This document shows positions 1-6,420 of a stretch of 20,203 nucleotides of DNA, in pieces. The number at the start of each line of letters is the position of its first letter. Position 1 is the stretch's first letter. The DNA comes from CALJIC01 sp039805565 (lineage in GTDB: Bacteria > Chloroflexota > Chloroflexia > Chloroflexales > Roseiflexaceae). Where the stretch lies: contig JBDLTZ010000181.1 in the NCBI GenBank assembly GCA_039805565.1, positions 1 to 20,203 of the forward strand, given 5' to 3'. Below the pieces are notes generated by a model. That model had not been told where the DNA came from and ran no database searches. It saw only the letters and a program-made list of their open reading frames with translations. The translations under genes and the position numbers were made by a program.

Positions 1-1
1 G

Positions 2-134
2 CTGAGTGACGAGTGCTGAGTGCTGAGTGACGAGTGCTGAGTGACGAGTGCTGAGTGACGAGTGACGAGTGCTGAGTGACGAGTGCTGAGTGCTGAGTGA
101 CGAGTGACGAGTGCTGAGTGACGAGTGCTGAGGG
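2..134. repeat. 19-unit heptamer tandem array (CTGAGTG/ACGAGTG)
   Basis: Nineteen consecutive 7-bp units can be read from position 2: ten of the CTGAG type and nine ACGAGTG, interspersed irregularly. The last unit (ctgaggg) is degenerate and ends about 78 bp before the SDR start codon. The array begins at the window edge and may continue leftward. Shorter arrays of the same unit occur near 5403-5437, 8446-8470, 12707-12755 and, inside a gene, 17442-17537. There are no unique spacers between units, so this is a simple tandem array and not CRISPR. Confidence 0.95.
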
Positions 135-211
135 CAGTTGCGCCCGGATGTAGTACGATGTGGTGGGTCGGCATGCGCCGGCCCACCGCATCATGTTTAG
201 GGGAGGGCGTG

Positions 212-940
212 ATGGAGCTACGAGGGCGGGCGGCCCTGGTGACGGGCGGGGCGCGGCGGCTGGGGCGGGCGATAGCGCTGGCGCTGGGCCGAGCAGGAAT
301 GCGCGTGATGATACACTACCACAGCTCGGTGGCGCCCGCACAGGCGGTGGTGGCCGAGCTGCGCGCGCTCGGGGCCGAGGCCGACACGGTGGGCGGCGAC
401 CTGGGGGACGTCGCGGCGGCGGAGCGTGCGGTAGACGCCGCCGCTGAGCGCTGGGGCGGGCTGGATCTGCTGGTGAACAACTCTGGGGTCTGGGCGCGTA
501 CGCCGCTGGGCGCGGTGACGCCGGCGCAGTGGGATGAGCTGCATCAGATCAACCTGCGCGGGGCGTTCTTCGCGGCGCAGCGGGCGGCGCCGCTGCTGCG
601 GGCCACGCGTGGGGCGATCGTCAACATTGCGGACGTGGGAGCGCTCCGGCCGTGGCGCAACTACACGCCGTACCTCGTGAGCAAGGGCGGTGTGGTGACG
701 CTCACCGAGGCGCTGGCGAAAGAACTGGCGCCGGAGGTGCGGGTGAACGCGGTGGCGCCGGGGCCGGTGCTGCTGCCTGATGGTTGGAGCGAGGAGCAGG
801 GCGAGGCGGCGGTGCGCACCACCCTGCTCGGGCGCTGGGGCTCAGCTGAGGATGTGGCGCAGGCGGTGGTATACCTGGCCGGCGCCGACTACGTGACGGG
901 TGTGGTGCTGCCGGTGGATGGTGGGCAGCGGCTGTTCTAG
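212..940 (+). CDS. SDR-family oxidoreductase, pteridine-reductase-like
   Basis: A 242-residue classical short-chain dehydrogenase/reductase, expected to be cytosolic and NADP(H)-dependent. The Rossmann glycine motif is at 11-18 (TGGARRLG), the NNAG-type motif at 89-92 reads NNSG, and the Tyr/Lys pair is Y154/K158 (YLVSK). The position of the usual catalytic Ser, 13 residues before the Tyr, is Asp141. That Asp/Tyr/Lys layout, the HYHSS stretch after strand 2 and a PGPVLLPDG segment are hallmarks of PTR1/FolM-type pteridine reductases, so reduction of a biopterin or dihydrofolate-like substrate is the best guess. FabG-like activity is the alternative. ATG 212 is preferred because GGGAGG lies at 201-206; an upstream in-frame start would add a region without SDR similarity. 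Its TAG overlaps the stop of the convergent YesL-like gene by 4 bp. Confidence 0.85.
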   Translation: MELRGRAALVTGGARRLGRAIALALGRAGMRVMIHYHSSVAPAQAVVAELRALGAEADTVGGDLGDVAAAERAVDAAAERWGGLDLLVNNSGVWARTPLGAVTPAQWDELHQINLRGAFFAAQRAAPLLRATRGAIVNIADVGALRPWRNYTPYLVSKGGVVTLTEALAKELAPEVRVNAVAPGPVLLPDGWSEEQGEAAVRTTLLGRWGSAEDVAQAVVYLAGADYVTGVVLPVDGGQRLF

Positions 941-1707
941 TCCCGCGGGCGGATCTGGCCGCCGCGGCCCTTCTCGCGGTTGGGCGGCGCGCCCCCGTTG
1001 GCGGCGGTGCGCTGCTCTTCGAGCGCCTTGCGACGCTCTTCGGCCTCGGCGATGACGGCGCTGGTGGCGCGGAAGCCCCACACTGCGAAGAACGACGCTG
1101 TGAGCAGCAGCAGCAAGAGGGGCACCCAGATAGAGAGCGTGCCGATCACCCCCATCAGGAACGTGGTGAGCAGCGTGAAGAACGGCCGGCCGAGCGCGAT
1201 GACGAGCGCGTTGCGCCAGATCGAGCGGATGCGCTGGTCCGTCTGGAGCACGATCAGCGGCCCGAGGTATATCAGCAGCGAGAACCAGATCACCAGGATG
1301 TAGATGAACAGCACCGTGAGGAAGGCGCCGATCGCCGACCCGAACTGGCCGTAGAAGCCGAGGTTGACGAGGATCAGGATCAGGCCGGCCATCCAGATGC
1401 CGTAGACCTGCCAGCTGAGCACGCGGAGGGCGCGGAAGCCGTCGAAGAACATGCGCCACTCGAAGGTGCGGCCCTCGGTGACGCGCTGGGAGATCAGCGT
1501 GAGCCCGGTGCTGGCGGGTGCCATGGGGAGCACGGCGAGCAGGGCGGCGATCCCGGCAGCCACCGGGTTGCCCCCGACGAACAGGCTGAAGGCAACGGCG
1601 AGCAGCGGCATGCTGATCACCACCCACAGAACGTTGACCACGATCAGGCCGAACAGCTCATCGAACAGATCTTTGCCGGCCAGCCAGAAGGTTCGGAAGG
1701 CGCCCAT
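937..1707 (-). CDS. YesL-like (DUF624-type) polytopic membrane protein
   Basis: A 256-residue integral membrane protein. The N-terminus (GAFRTFW...DELFGLIVVNVLW) followed by repeated hydrophobic stretches, at roughly 17-40, 45-65, 98-118, 122-150 and 175-212, resembles the YesL/DUF624 family, whose biochemical role is not established. A charged, Glu/Arg-rich cytoplasmic tail of about 40 residues ends the protein (215-256). It lies 34 bp downstream of the glycosyltransferase gene on the same strand, so cotranscription is likely. A TGCTATAAT extended -10 element overlaps the upstream stop codon and could give it a private promoter. The family assignment rests on pattern recognition of the N-terminus and topology only. 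Confidence 0.7.
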   Translation of the reverse strand: MGAFRTFWLAGKDLFDELFGLIVVNVLWVVISMPLLAVAFSLFVGGNPVAAGIAALLAVLPMAPASTGLTLISQRVTEGRTFEWRMFFDGFRALRVLSWQVYGIWMAGLILILVNLGFYGQFGSAIGAFLTVLFIYILVIWFSLLIYLGPLIVLQTDQRIRSIWRNALVIALGRPFFTLLTTFLMGVIGTLSIWVPLLLLLLTASFFAVWGFRATSAVIAEAEERRKALEEQRTAANGGAPPNREKGRGGQIRPRD

Positions 1708-1740
1708 TGCAGTATTCCTGGTGAGAGCGGGAGAGGCTGT

Positions 1741-1749
1741 ATTATAGCA
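1741..1749 (-). promoter_or_regulatory. Extended -10 promoter element for YesL-like gene
   Basis: On the minus strand the sequence reads TGC TATAAT, a perfect -10 hexamer with the TGn extension. It overlaps the stop codon of the glycosyltransferase gene and ends 33 nt before the YesL-like ATG. I saw no good -35 hexamer, as is usual for extended -10 promoters. It may act as an internal promoter. Confidence 0.5.
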
Positions 1750-2755
1750 CGTCGCGCGACTTGAGGATGGCGTCGAGCCGGCGCTGGGCGCGCAACGTCT
1801 GCCAGGGCGCCGTCACAGGCTCCAGCCAGCTGGCGATCTGTGCCACGGGGGCGGTGCGGCGGGCCTGGATGGCGCGGCGCTGGCGCAGGAGCTCGGGGAG
1901 CTCGCGCAGCGCCTCGATGCGGCCAGCCACAGGGGCAGTGCGGCGCGTGAGCAGGGCATGGGCGCAGGCCATGAGGTCGTAGGCGACAATCGCCGGGAGG
2001 CAGCGGGCGAGCAGAGGCGCGGGCACGCAGCGCACGATGGTGCGGATGCGGTTGCGCCCGAGGAGGCGCTGCTTGAAGGACGAGCCGTGGCCGCTGGTGG
2101 CGGAGTAGACGTGCCGGGCGCGGGCGGCGGGGACCACAGCGCTGCGCCAGCCGCGCAGGAGCGCGCGCCACACCAGGTCTGCGTCCTCGAGGTAGTTGAA
2201 GAACGCCGGCTCCATCAGGCCGATGTCCTCGAGCAGCGCGCGGCGGTAGAGAGCGCCGCCGCCGCTCGGGCCGGCCACAGGCCGCGGCGCGTCGGGCAGC
2301 TCGGACACCGGCAGGCCGGGCCACAGGTCCAGCGCCAGCCCGTCGCGGCGCAGGCGCACCCCGGCGGAGGCCACCAGTTCGGGCCGGTGGTTGAAGGTGA
2401 GCACGGCGGCGAAGGCGCCCACCTCGGGCATCGCGTCTGCGGCGGCGAGCAGCGCGGGGATGAAGCCGGGCTCGATGAAGGCGTCGTCGTTGATCAGCAG
2501 CAGCAGGTCGCCATGGGCGGCGCGCAGCCCGGCGTCCACACCGCCGGCGAAGCCGTGGTTGTGGCCGAGCTCCAGCAGGCGCACGTCGGGGGCGCGCTCG
2601 CGCGCCCAGCCGGCCGAGCCGTCGACGGAGCCGTTATCCACCAGGATGATCTCGCCGCCTGGGGGCATCTGTGGGCGCAGGGCCTCGAGACAGGACGGGA
2701 GGTAGCGGCGGCCGTTCCAGGTGACGATGACGGCGGAGAGTGGCGCTGATTGCAT
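1742..2755 (-). CDS. Family 2 glycosyltransferase (rhamnosyltransferase-like)
   Basis: A 337-residue GT-A fold glycosyltransferase of the GT2/WbbL type. Visible motifs: the N-terminal strand AVIVTWNGR (8-16), nucleotide-binding VDNGS (39-43), NHGFAGGVDAG (66-76), the metal-binding NDD (89-91) and acceptor-loop GGGALYRR followed by FFNYLEDADLVWR with ED at 190-191. Such enzymes transfer rhamnose or similar sugars from nucleotide donors to cell-surface glycans at the cytosolic membrane face. The donor and acceptor cannot be told from sequence. The C-terminal part (about 225-337) is Arg-rich with a short hydrophobic stretch (CLPAIVAYDLMACAHALL) that could associate with the membrane. No other polysaccharide genes sit nearby, so it is an isolated gene paired only with the YesL-like protein. 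A -10-like element 7 nt before the ATG suggests a nearly leaderless message. Confidence 0.9.
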   Translation of the reverse strand: MQSAPLSAVIVTWNGRRYLPSCLEALRPQMPPGGEIILVDNGSVDGSAGWARERAPDVRLLELGHNHGFAGGVDAGLRAAHGDLLLLINDDAFIEPGFIPALLAAADAMPEVGAFAAVLTFNHRPELVASAGVRLRRDGLALDLWPGLPVSELPDAPRPVAGPSGGGALYRRALLEDIGLMEPAFFNYLEDADLVWRALLRGWRSAVVPAARARHVYSATSGHGSSFKQRLLGRNRIRTIVRCVPAPLLARCLPAIVAYDLMACAHALLTRRTAPVAGRIEALRELPELLRQRRAIQARRTAPVAQIASWLEPVTAPWQTLRAQRRLDAILKSRDVL

Positions 2756-2762
2756 GGCGCCG

Positions 2763-2771
2763 ATGATACCA
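2763..2771 (-). promoter_or_regulatory. Extended -10 element, near-leaderless start of glycosyltransferase
   Basis: Minus strand reads TGG TATCAT, then 7 nt, then the ATG at 2755. With transcription starting about 6-7 nt after the hexamer, the message would begin at or next to the start codon. No Shine-Dalgarno sequence fits in that space. The same geometry appears at the hydrolase gene (6403-6411). Confidence 0.45.
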
Positions 2772-2866
2772 CAGGGGCATCGTCCGGCTGCAACACTGGC
2801 GCGTGAGCGGGCGTCTCAGGAGCAGACGGCCCGGCGGGCGTGGGCCGCGAGGACCGAAGGAGCGAG

Positions 2867-3313
2867 ATGATGAATGTGAACCTTGATAAGCGCCAGCAGG
2901 CGATCGCAGGTGTCTTCCTGATCGGGCTGGGCGTGGTGTGGTGGCTGAACCTGTGGTGGCTGCTGTGGCCGGGGATGCTGGCCGCTGCGGGTGTGACGGC
3001 CTACGTGCAGCGCCGGGCGATGGGCCGGGTGGTCGAGGCGGTGCAGGGCGGCATGTGGGGCGTGGGCCTGGCGCTGCTGTTCCTGCTGGGCTTCGTCTGG
3101 CCGGGGCTGCTGTTCCTGGCGGGCGCGAGCATCCTGGCGCGCGGCCGTGAGCACCAGCTGGATGGCCGGGTGCAGGCGCTGATCGGACGCGCGCGGCGCC
3201 AGCCGGGGACGGCGATCCAGCGGTCGCAGGCGCAGCAGGTGCCGATTGCGACCTACCAGCCGCCGCAGTCGGGCGAGTCGGGCGCGTCGGTGGGTGATAC
3301 GACGCGGCTCTAG
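2867..3313 (+). CDS. Small membrane protein with two hydrophobic segments (LiaF/DUF5668-like)
   Basis: A 148-residue protein. A short cytosolic N-terminus (NLDKRQQAIAG) precedes a Trp/Leu-rich hairpin of membrane segments at about 8-28 and 29-45, followed by a second hydrophobic block at about 62-90 (GMWGVGLALLFLLGFVWPG). The tail from about 92 is polar and likely cytosolic. The Trp-rich hairpin resembles the transmembrane domain found in LiaI/LiaF-type envelope-stress proteins, but I am not certain of the family. AAGGAG at 2857-2862 sits 4 nt before ATG 2867 and 7 nt before a second ATG at 2870, so either codon could start it. A GC-rich hairpin follows 48 bp after the stop and separates it from the convergent septum gene. 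Confidence 0.7.
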   Translation: MMNVNLDKRQQAIAGVFLIGLGVVWWLNLWWLLWPGMLAAAGVTAYVQRRAMGRVVEAVQGGMWGVGLALLFLLGFVWPGLLFLAGASILARGREHQLDGRVQALIGRARRQPGTAIQRSQAQQVPIATYQPPQSGESGASVGDTTRL

Positions 3314-3361
3314 GGCCGCGGCTCGGGGCGCGAGCGCTGCGGTGCCAGTGATGGCGACAGA

Positions 3362-3391
3362 GAGGGGCGGCCCGTGTACGGCCCGCCCCTC
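3362..3391. terminator. GC-rich hairpin between convergent genes
   Basis: A 9-bp perfect stem (GAGGGGCGG / CCGCCCCTC) closes a 12-nt loop that itself can form a CCG/CGG mini-stem. It lies between the stops of the membrane-protein gene (+, 3313) and the DivIC-like gene (minus, 3400), where a bidirectional terminator is expected. No clear T-run follows on either side. Confidence 0.6.
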
Positions 3392-3399
3392 GGTGTGCT

Positions 3400-3846
3400 C
3401 TAGGGCGTTGGCGGGTCGGCGACCGGGGTTGGGAAGAGCGCGTCGGCCCAGCCGCGCCAGTTCGGGCGGGGTGTGGGATTCGGGATGGGCTCGGGGGTGG
3501 GCGCGGCTGGGGTGGGCGTGACGTCCGGGAAGGTCGGCAGCAGGACCGTATCACCCTCGCGCGCGTAGCCCAGCTGCTCTCGCGCGACGCGCTCGGCGTA
3601 CGCGGGGGATTCGGCGTAGGCCACGTCGGCCTCGAGGCGGGCGTTCTCGGCCTCGAGGCGGGCGATCTCGGCGGCGAGGGCATCGCGCCGGCGCTCGAGC
3701 TGCGCGCTGGTGATGATCTGCCCGATGAAGCTGGCGAGCATCCAGAGTGAGAGGACGACCATCGCGATCGCCAGGAGCTGTGCGCCTGATCGCCTGAGGC
3801 GCGCGGAGCGGCTCTGGCCAGGCTGCCGGCGGGATAGATGGCGCAT
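3400..3846 (-). CDS. DivIC/FtsB-family septum formation initiator protein
   Basis: A 148-residue bitopic protein. A basic cytosolic N-terminus (1-20) is followed by one membrane helix (about 22-45), then a coiled coil (about 48-78, rich in Glu/Arg/Leu/Ala), then the DivIC signature REQLGYAREGD (89-99), and an unusually long Pro/Thr-rich tail (105-148). In known systems this family forms a complex with FtsL/DivIB that activates FtsW-FtsI for septal peptidoglycan synthesis. ATG 3846 is preferred; a TTG eight codons upstream is possible but has no better ribosome site. It is the last gene of the trmD-bactofilin-divIC group, 63 bp after the bactofilin gene and separated from it by a weak hairpin. 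The Pro-rich extracellular tail is longer than in typical FtsB (about 100 residues). Confidence 0.85.
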   Translation of the reverse strand: MRHLSRRQPGQSRSARLRRSGAQLLAIAMVVLSLWMLASFIGQIITSAQLERRRDALAAEIARLEAENARLEADVAYAESPAYAERVAREQLGYAREGDTVLLPTFPDVTPTPAAPTPEPIPNPTPRPNWRGWADALFPTPVADPPTP

Positions 3847-3871
3847 AGGCTCGTGGGGGTGAGGAAGCAAT

Positions 3872-3894
3872 GGAGGGGTGCGTTTGCCCCCTCC
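3872..3894 (-). terminator. Weak hairpin after the bactofilin gene
   Basis: GGAGGGG (3872-3878) pairs with CCCCTCC (3888-3894) around a 9-nt loop that can form two further G-C pairs. On the minus strand it follows the bactofilin stop by 15 nt, but no T-run follows. It may be an attenuator within the operon and not a full terminator. Confidence 0.4.
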
Positions 3895-3909
3895 TACTTG
3901 ACGCTCAGG

Positions 3910-4479
3910 TTACTCGGCGCGCGCGACGCGCGGGGCCTCGAGGAGCAGCGGCTCGTCGATGTTGGTGGACATCGCGCTCTGGCCGCGGAACAGCCCGCCC
4001 GGCTCGATGTGCAGCGCGGCGGTGACGATGTCGCCCCAGACCTTGCCGGTGGGGGAGATCTCGAGCTGCTCGACCGCGGTGATCTCGCCCTTGACGGCGC
4101 CGGAGACGTGCACGTTCTGCGCCTTGATCGTGGCGATGACACGGCCGGTCTCGCCGATGATTAAGTTGCCCAGGATCTCAATATCGCCCTCGAGGGTGCC
4201 ATCGATGCGCACATTGCCGTCGGTCTTGATCGTGCCGACAAATGTGGTGTTCATGCCGACGACGGTCTCGGGCTTGCCGCTTGCGATGGGCTGAGCAACC
4301 GCTTGCGGCTTCTTGTTGTTGCCGAACATGGATCCTCCTCCGATGCCGCCTCGGTCCGGGCGCGATCCTCGCCCCGTGCCAGCTGATCGGCGTGGTTGTA
4401 GAAGCACAATGAAGACTGCCACCAGCAGGACGACAGACGCGGCAATTATATAAGACGTTGGTGCATCAGGCAAATTCAC
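3910..4479 (-). CDS. Bactofilin, with possible membrane-anchored long form
   Basis: The region from residue about 70 to 175 of the 189-residue long form is a bactofilin (DUF583) beta-helix, with short hydrophobic/Gly repeats such as GNVRIDGTLEGDI, GNLIIGETGRV and VHVSGAVKGEI. Bactofilins polymerise without nucleotide into membrane-associated filaments that position cell-wall or polarity proteins. Two starts are plausible. GTG 4479 overlaps the trmD TGA (GTGA) and adds a 50-residue leader with a clear membrane helix (about 10-28). ATG 4329 (MFGNNKK) follows an excellent GGAGGAGG ribosome site and gives a standard 139-residue soluble bactofilin. A promoter-like pair lies inside the leader. Both forms may be made. 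Confidence 0.9.
   Translation of the reverse strand: MNLPDAPTSYIIAASVVLLVAVFIVLLQPRRSAGTGRGSRPDRGGIGGGSMFGNNKKPQAVAQPIASGKPETVVGMNTTFVGTIKTDGNVRIDGTLEGDIEILGNLIIGETGRVIATIKAQNVHVSGAVKGEITAVEQLEISPTGKVWGDIVTAALHIEPGGLFRGQSAMSTNIDEPLLLEAPRVARAE
4445..4473 (-). promoter_or_regulatory. Candidate sigma-70 promoter for short bactofilin
   Basis: Minus strand reads TTGCCT, a 17-nt spacer, then a perfect TATAAT (4445-4450). It lies within the hydrophobic leader of the long bactofilin frame and would drive a transcript with a leader of about 110 nt ending at the ATG 4329 / GGAGGAGG start. Confidence 0.4.
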
Positions 4480-5396
4480 GTTTTATCATCCGGATGCCAG
4501 CCGAGTGTTCTCAGGTAGGCACGGTCGGCGGGCGTGAGTTCGGCGGCTGCGAGCAGGTCGGGTCGGCGCTCGAGCGTGCGGCGGAGGCGTTCGCGGCGCC
4601 GCCACTTCGCCACCTCGGCGTGGTGGCCCGAGACGAGCACCGGCGGGATGGGCCTGCCCTCCCAGACAGCCGGCCTGGTGTAGTGCGGATACTCGAGCAG
4701 GCTGTCGCCGTGGGACTCCTCGGCGATGGACTCGTGGTCGATGACGCCTGGGACGAGGCGTGCGACGGCATCGAACACGACCATGGCGGCCAGCTCGCCG
4801 CCGGTGAGCACGTAGTCGCCGATTGAGATCTCGCGGTCCACCAGCGCCTCGCGAACGCGCTCGTCCACGCCCTCGTAGTGGCCGCAGACCAGCACGAGCC
4901 GCTCGTGGCGGGCCAGCTCCTCGGCGATACGCTGGGTGAAGCGCTCGCCATCCGGGGACATGAGGATGACGAGCGGCTTCTCCGACGGAGGACGGTGTTC
5001 AGACGGAGGATTGTGTTCGGACGAAGGATCAAAGACCAAGGACGAAAGCGCGTCAGCGGTCATTTCGGTGCTGTTCTGCCCGGACGATGGCTCGTGATCG
5101 TCGGCCGTCGATCCGGGGTCGTCGGTCGTCGGTCGTCGGTCATCGGTCTTCGGTCCTTCGTGTGTCCCTGCCTGCACGGCGCGGATGCATGCGGCGAGCG
5201 GCTCGGCCTTCATCACCATGCCGGCGCCGCCGCCGTAGGGCGTGTCGTCGGCGGTGCGGTGGCGGTCGGTGGCGTAGGCGCGGATGTCGTGCAGGGCGTA
5301 GCTGATCCGGCCCGCCTGCACGGCGCGCTTGATGATGCTCTCGGTGAGCGGCCCGGCGAACATGCCCGGGAAAAGGGTCAGGATATCGATGTGCAT
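4476..5396 (-). CDS. trmD: tRNA (guanine37-N1)-methyltransferase with large internal insertion
   Basis: TrmD methylates G37 next to the anticodon using SAM, preventing +1 frameshifting, and is a trefoil-knot SPOUT enzyme. Residues 1-77 match the family start (MHIDILTLFP, DDTPYGGGAGMVMK), and from 140 the family resumes (PLVILMSPDGERF, CGHYEGVDERV at 171-181, ISIGDYVLTGGELAAM, LLEYPHYTRPAVW, RRRERLRRTLERRPDLL). Between them sits a stretch of about 60 residues (78-139) absent from usual 230-250-residue TrmDs; it is Asp/Arg/Thr/Pro/Ser-rich and encoded partly by a GGTCGTC-type heptamer array. ATG 5396 is the family start; a heptamer array lies just upstream. The gene is not next to rpsP/rimM/rplS here; it leads bactofilin and DivIC genes, with a 4-nt overlap. 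Confidence 0.93.
   Translation of the reverse strand: MHIDILTLFPGMFAGPLTESIIKRAVQAGRISYALHDIRAYATDRHRTADDTPYGGGAGMVMKAEPLAACIRAVQAGTHEGPKTDDRRPTTDDPGSTADDHEPSSGQNSTEMTADALSSLVFDPSSEHNPPSEHRPPSEKPLVILMSPDGERFTQRIAEELARHERLVLVCGHYEGVDERVREALVDREISIGDYVLTGGELAAMVVFDAVARLVPGVIDHESIAEESHGDSLLEYPHYTRPAVWEGRPIPPVLVSGHHAEVAKWRRRERLRRTLERRPDLLAAAELTPADRAYLRTLGWHPDDKT
4980..5165. repeat. Repeat-derived in-frame insertion inside trmD
   Basis: The DNA encoding trmD residues 78-139. Its right part (about 5110-5160) is a degenerate heptamer run: GGTCGTC, GGTCGTC, GGTCATC, GGTCTTC, GGTCCTT. The left part (4980-5050) has other short repeats of the GGACGAAGG / CGGAGGA type and encodes repeated SEH-PPSE motifs. 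The base composition is visibly less G/C-biased at third positions than the flanking trmD. Both reading strands of GGTCGTC are stop-free, which fits survival inside a gene. Confidence 0.75.
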
Positions 5397-5402
5397 ATGC
5401 GC

Positions 5403-5474
5403 GAGTGCTGCGTGCTGAGTGCTGAGTGCTGAGTAAGACCACCGACTAGGCACTCAGTCCTCAGCACCCAGTAC
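5403..5474. repeat. Heptamer array and imperfect inverted repeat at hydrolase stop codon
   Basis: A short CTGAGTG array (5403-5437) is followed by an inverted copy (5452-5474). The core arms 5419-5434 and 5452-5467 match at 14 of 16 positions and could fold into a hairpin with a 17-nt loop. The inverted copy contains the TGA stop (5461-5463) and the last codons of the hydrolase. The structure lies between the hydrolase stop and trmD start and could terminate hydrolase transcription. Confidence 0.75.
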
Positions 5475-6396
5475 TGTTGAGATACTGGTCGAAGAAGCCG
5501 ACGACGCGGGCGACGTAGGCCTGGCGGTCGGCGAAGTAGCCGCCGCAGTGCTCGGCGCTGGGGAACACCCAGAGCTGCTTGGGATGGCCGGCGGCCTCGT
5601 AGAGCGCGCGGGCGTGGCTCACGGGGATCACGCTGTCGGCGTCGCCGTGGGCGATGAGCAGTGGGCGCGGGCTGATGGTCTCCACCGAGTCGATCGGCCG
5701 GACGTCGCCGAAGCGGTAGCCGAAGCGCCAGCCGGTGAGAGCGTCGGCCAGGGCGGTGATGGCGCGGGCGGGCAGACGGTAGCGGGTGACGCCGGCGGCG
5801 ACTACCTCGGCGATCCCGGTGAAGGGGCTGTCGGCCACGACGGCGGCCACCTCGGGATGGCGGGCTGCGAGCAGGATGGCGATGGACGCGCCCATCGAGT
5901 AGCCGATCACGCCGAGGCGGGCGTCGGGGACACGGCCGAGGGCGTAGCCGAGCGCGGCCTCGGCGTCGCGCAGCTCGTAGTAGGCCAGCGAGTGCTGGGC
6001 GACGTCACTCTGGCCGCGCGAGCGCCAGTCGAAGATCAGCACATTGTTGCCGGCGCGCCAGAGGCCGCTGCCGATGCCGAGCAGGGAGTCCTTGCGGCTG
6101 CGGTGGCCGGCGAGCCCAAGCACGACGCGGCGCGAGCCGGGGCGCGGGAGCCACCAACCGCTGAGGCGCACGCCGTCGGACGTGGTGAACTGCACCACCT
6201 CGTACCCGTCCACCTGAGTCTCGAAGGGGGTGAAGGTGTAGCTATCGTAGAAGGACTCGGGCAGCCGCGCATTGAGCGAGAATACGGCGTAGGCCGCTGC
6301 TCCGAGGAGCACTGTCGCGGCGCCTATAGTAGATCCAGCTGCGGCTGCGCCGGCGAGCCTGATCAGGTCGAGGTCATGTTTGACATGGTGTGTCAT
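5461..6396 (-). CDS. Alpha/beta hydrolase, membrane-anchored
   Basis: A 311-residue serine hydrolase. A hydrophobic helix at about 13-39 should anchor it in the membrane or act as an uncleaved signal. The alpha/beta fold shows the nucleophile elbow GYSMG (165-169, Ser167), an acid residue in HGDADSVIP (Asp254 likely) and His283 in SAEHCGG. An FDWRSRGQS segment (122-130) is typical of the BAAT/FrsA/YfhR-like branch. Substrate unknown; an esterase or peptidase-like role is likely. ATG 6396 is chosen over a TTG at 6414 because a TGCTACAAT element ends 6 nt before it. It follows the GNAT gene by 24 bp. The last few codons and the stop come from a heptamer repeat, so the C-terminus may have been altered by repeat invasion. 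Confidence 0.85.
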   Translation of the reverse strand: MTHHVKHDLDLIRLAGAAAAGSTIGAATVLLGAAAYAVFSLNARLPESFYDSYTFTPFETQVDGYEVVQFTTSDGVRLSGWWLPRPGSRRVVLGLAGHRSRKDSLLGIGSGLWRAGNNVLIFDWRSRGQSDVAQHSLAYYELRDAEAALGYALGRVPDARLGVIGYSMGASIAILLAARHPEVAAVVADSPFTGIAEVVAAGVTRYRLPARAITALADALTGWRFGYRFGDVRPIDSVETISPRPLLIAHGDADSVIPVSHARALYEAAGHPKQLWVFPSAEHCGGYFADRQAYVARVVGFFDQYLNSTGC

Positions 6397-6402
6397 GGCG
6401 CT

Positions 6403-6411
6403 ATTGTAGCA
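6403..6411 (-). promoter_or_regulatory. Extended -10 element, leaderless hydrolase promoter
   Basis: Minus strand reads TGC TACAAT, then 6 nt, then ATG 6396. It lies in the 24-bp gap after the GNAT stop codon. No Shine-Dalgarno site is present, so a leaderless transcript is the natural reading. Confidence 0.5.
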
Positions 6412-6420
6412 CAACCGCGG

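Noticed and set aside
2..134. Possible CRISPR array
   Set aside because: Units are 7 bp, directly tandem, with no spacers, and no cas genes lie nearby.
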